A stretch of 7,538 nt of DNA from Clostridia bacterium (lineage in GTDB: Bacteria > Bacillota > Clostridia > Oscillospirales > Acutalibacteraceae). The stretch covers positions 1 through 7,538 of the forward strand of contig JAFZOE010000328.1 in assembly GCA_017552845.1 (NCBI GenBank), written 5' to 3'. Position 1 is the stretch's first letter. The number at the start of each line of letters is the position of its first letter. The position numbers and the translations under genes were made by a program. Positions 7,293 to 7,538 of the stretch are shown in pieces. A model generated the notes under the pieces. That model made no database searches. It was given only the letters and a program-made list of their open reading frames with translations, and was not told where the DNA came from.

Positions 7293-7304
7293 TGGAGCGC
7301 CTCT
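7276..7304. repeat. Perfect inverted repeat centred on the ABC promoter -35 box; candidate operator
   Basis: AGAGGCGC at 7276-7283 and its exact reverse complement GCGCCTCT at 7297-7304 flank a 13-base centre. The dyad axis is at 7290, inside the -35 hexamer (7287-7292), and the arm centres are 21 bases apart, about two helical turns, as expected for a dimeric protein contacting one face of the DNA. It lies upstream of the predicted start sites on both strands and has no T-tract on either side, so it is unlikely to be a terminator. The arms are GC-rich in an otherwise AT-rich region. The binding protein is unknown; no regulator gene is seen in the window. Confidence 0.6.
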
Positions 7305-7339
7305 TAATTGTAAAATAATAATGAATTTATTTAATGGTA

Positions 7340-7368
7340 TTGTATTTTTTACGCTTTTGTGCGATAAT
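7340..7368 (+). promoter_or_regulatory. Possible extended -10 promoter for the rightward gene
   Basis: GATAAT at 7363-7368 matches five of six bases of the -10 consensus and is preceded by TGC (7360-7362), an extended -10 TGn motif. A weak -35 (TTGTAT, 7340-7345, three of six) lies 17 bases upstream. The start would fall near 7375, about 29 bases before the ATG at 7404. The surrounding AT-rich sequence offers chance matches, so this is a moderate call. Confidence 0.45.
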
Positions 7369-7403
7369 AATCTTAACTGTAAACATATTCAGGGAGGCAT
7401 ATT

Positions 7404-7538
7404 ATGAAAAAGATACTGAAGATAATCGGCATCATTCTGCTTATTGCCGCAATAATTACCGGCATAGCTTTTGCCGTGCTTAAATTCAATAAAAACAAGG
7501 CTCCGGAAGAAGAAAACTATACGGCAGTCCTGAGCGCA
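7404..7538 (+). CDS. Unrecognised protein with N-terminal membrane anchor or signal peptide, first 45 codons only
   Basis: ATG at 7404 follows AGGGAGG (7391-7397) at a spacing of 6 bases, a strong ribosome binding site, and the frame is open to the window edge. The visible residues are a basic start (MKKILK), a hydrophobic stretch from about residue 7 to 25 (IIGIILLIAA followed by IITGIAFAV), then a charged segment rich in Lys and Glu (KFNKNKAPEEE). This is a membrane anchor or an export signal with the rest of the protein outside the cell. AFA at 22-24 could be a signal peptidase site, but the Lys-rich stretch right after the hydrophobic core also suits an uncleaved anchor. The gene is divergent from the ABC operon across a 171-base regulatory gap. 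No family can be assigned from 45 residues. Confidence 0.75.
   Translation, partial: MKKILKIIGIILLIAAIITGIAFAVLKFNKNKAPEEENYTAVLSA

Noticed and set aside
7276..7304. Inverted repeat as a transcription terminator
   Set aside because: No run of T follows the stem on either strand, no gene ends next to it, and it lies between two divergent promoters.
1..7538. Mobile elements, CRISPR arrays, tRNA or rRNA genes, phage genes, defence systems
   Set aside because: I found no transposase, no regularly spaced repeats, no RNA gene signature and no defence-type gene; the window is ordinary metabolic and transport content.

Overview
The window looks like a chromosomal housekeeping segment from an anaerobic, Clostridia-like Firmicute, possibly an uncultured gut lineage. 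The basis is strong purine-rich Shine-Dalgarno sites, near-consensus sigma-A promoters, a 644-residue aconitase of the kind usually called Aquifex-type, and a paired ABC exporter of a type common in Firmicutes. Base composition is moderate in the genes and very AT-rich in the two promoter regions. The taxonomic guess is inference; no rRNA or other marker gene is present.

Layout: everything from 1 to about 7232 is transcribed leftward (minus strand). One gene at the right edge points rightward. From right to left along the minus strand the order is: a divergent regulatory region (7233-7403); two ABC exporter half-transporter genes with a 4-base ATGA overlap (7232-3772); a consensus promoter whose -35 box contains the stop codon of the second ABC gene (3775-3747); aconitase (3713-1779); isocitrate dehydrogenase (1766-603), whose ribosome binding site overlaps the aconitase stop; and, 33 bases further on, the first 189 codons of a secreted papain-like (C1) cysteine peptidase that runs off the left edge. 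On the plus strand, a small-looking protein with an N-terminal membrane anchor or signal peptide starts at 7404 and runs off the right edge.

How the genes work together: aconitase and isocitrate dehydrogenase are consecutive steps (citrate to isocitrate to 2-oxoglutarate) and form a tight two-gene unit with its own strong promoter. In anaerobes this branch typically supplies 2-oxoglutarate for glutamate synthesis. No citrate synthase is visible here. The two ABC genes almost certainly form a heterodimeric exporter of the TM287/288-BmrCD-LmrCD class: the first subunit carries the degenerate catalytic residues (Asp for Glu after Walker B, Gln for the H-loop His) and the second carries the matching non-canonical LSQGQ signature. 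Its substrate cannot be read from sequence.

I do not see an undescribed multi-gene system. The most interesting non-coding signal is a perfect 8-base inverted repeat centred exactly on the -35 box of the ABC promoter, a good candidate operator. The most interesting coding details are the mixed coenzyme determinants of the isocitrate dehydrogenase and the unusual active-site motif of the peptidase.
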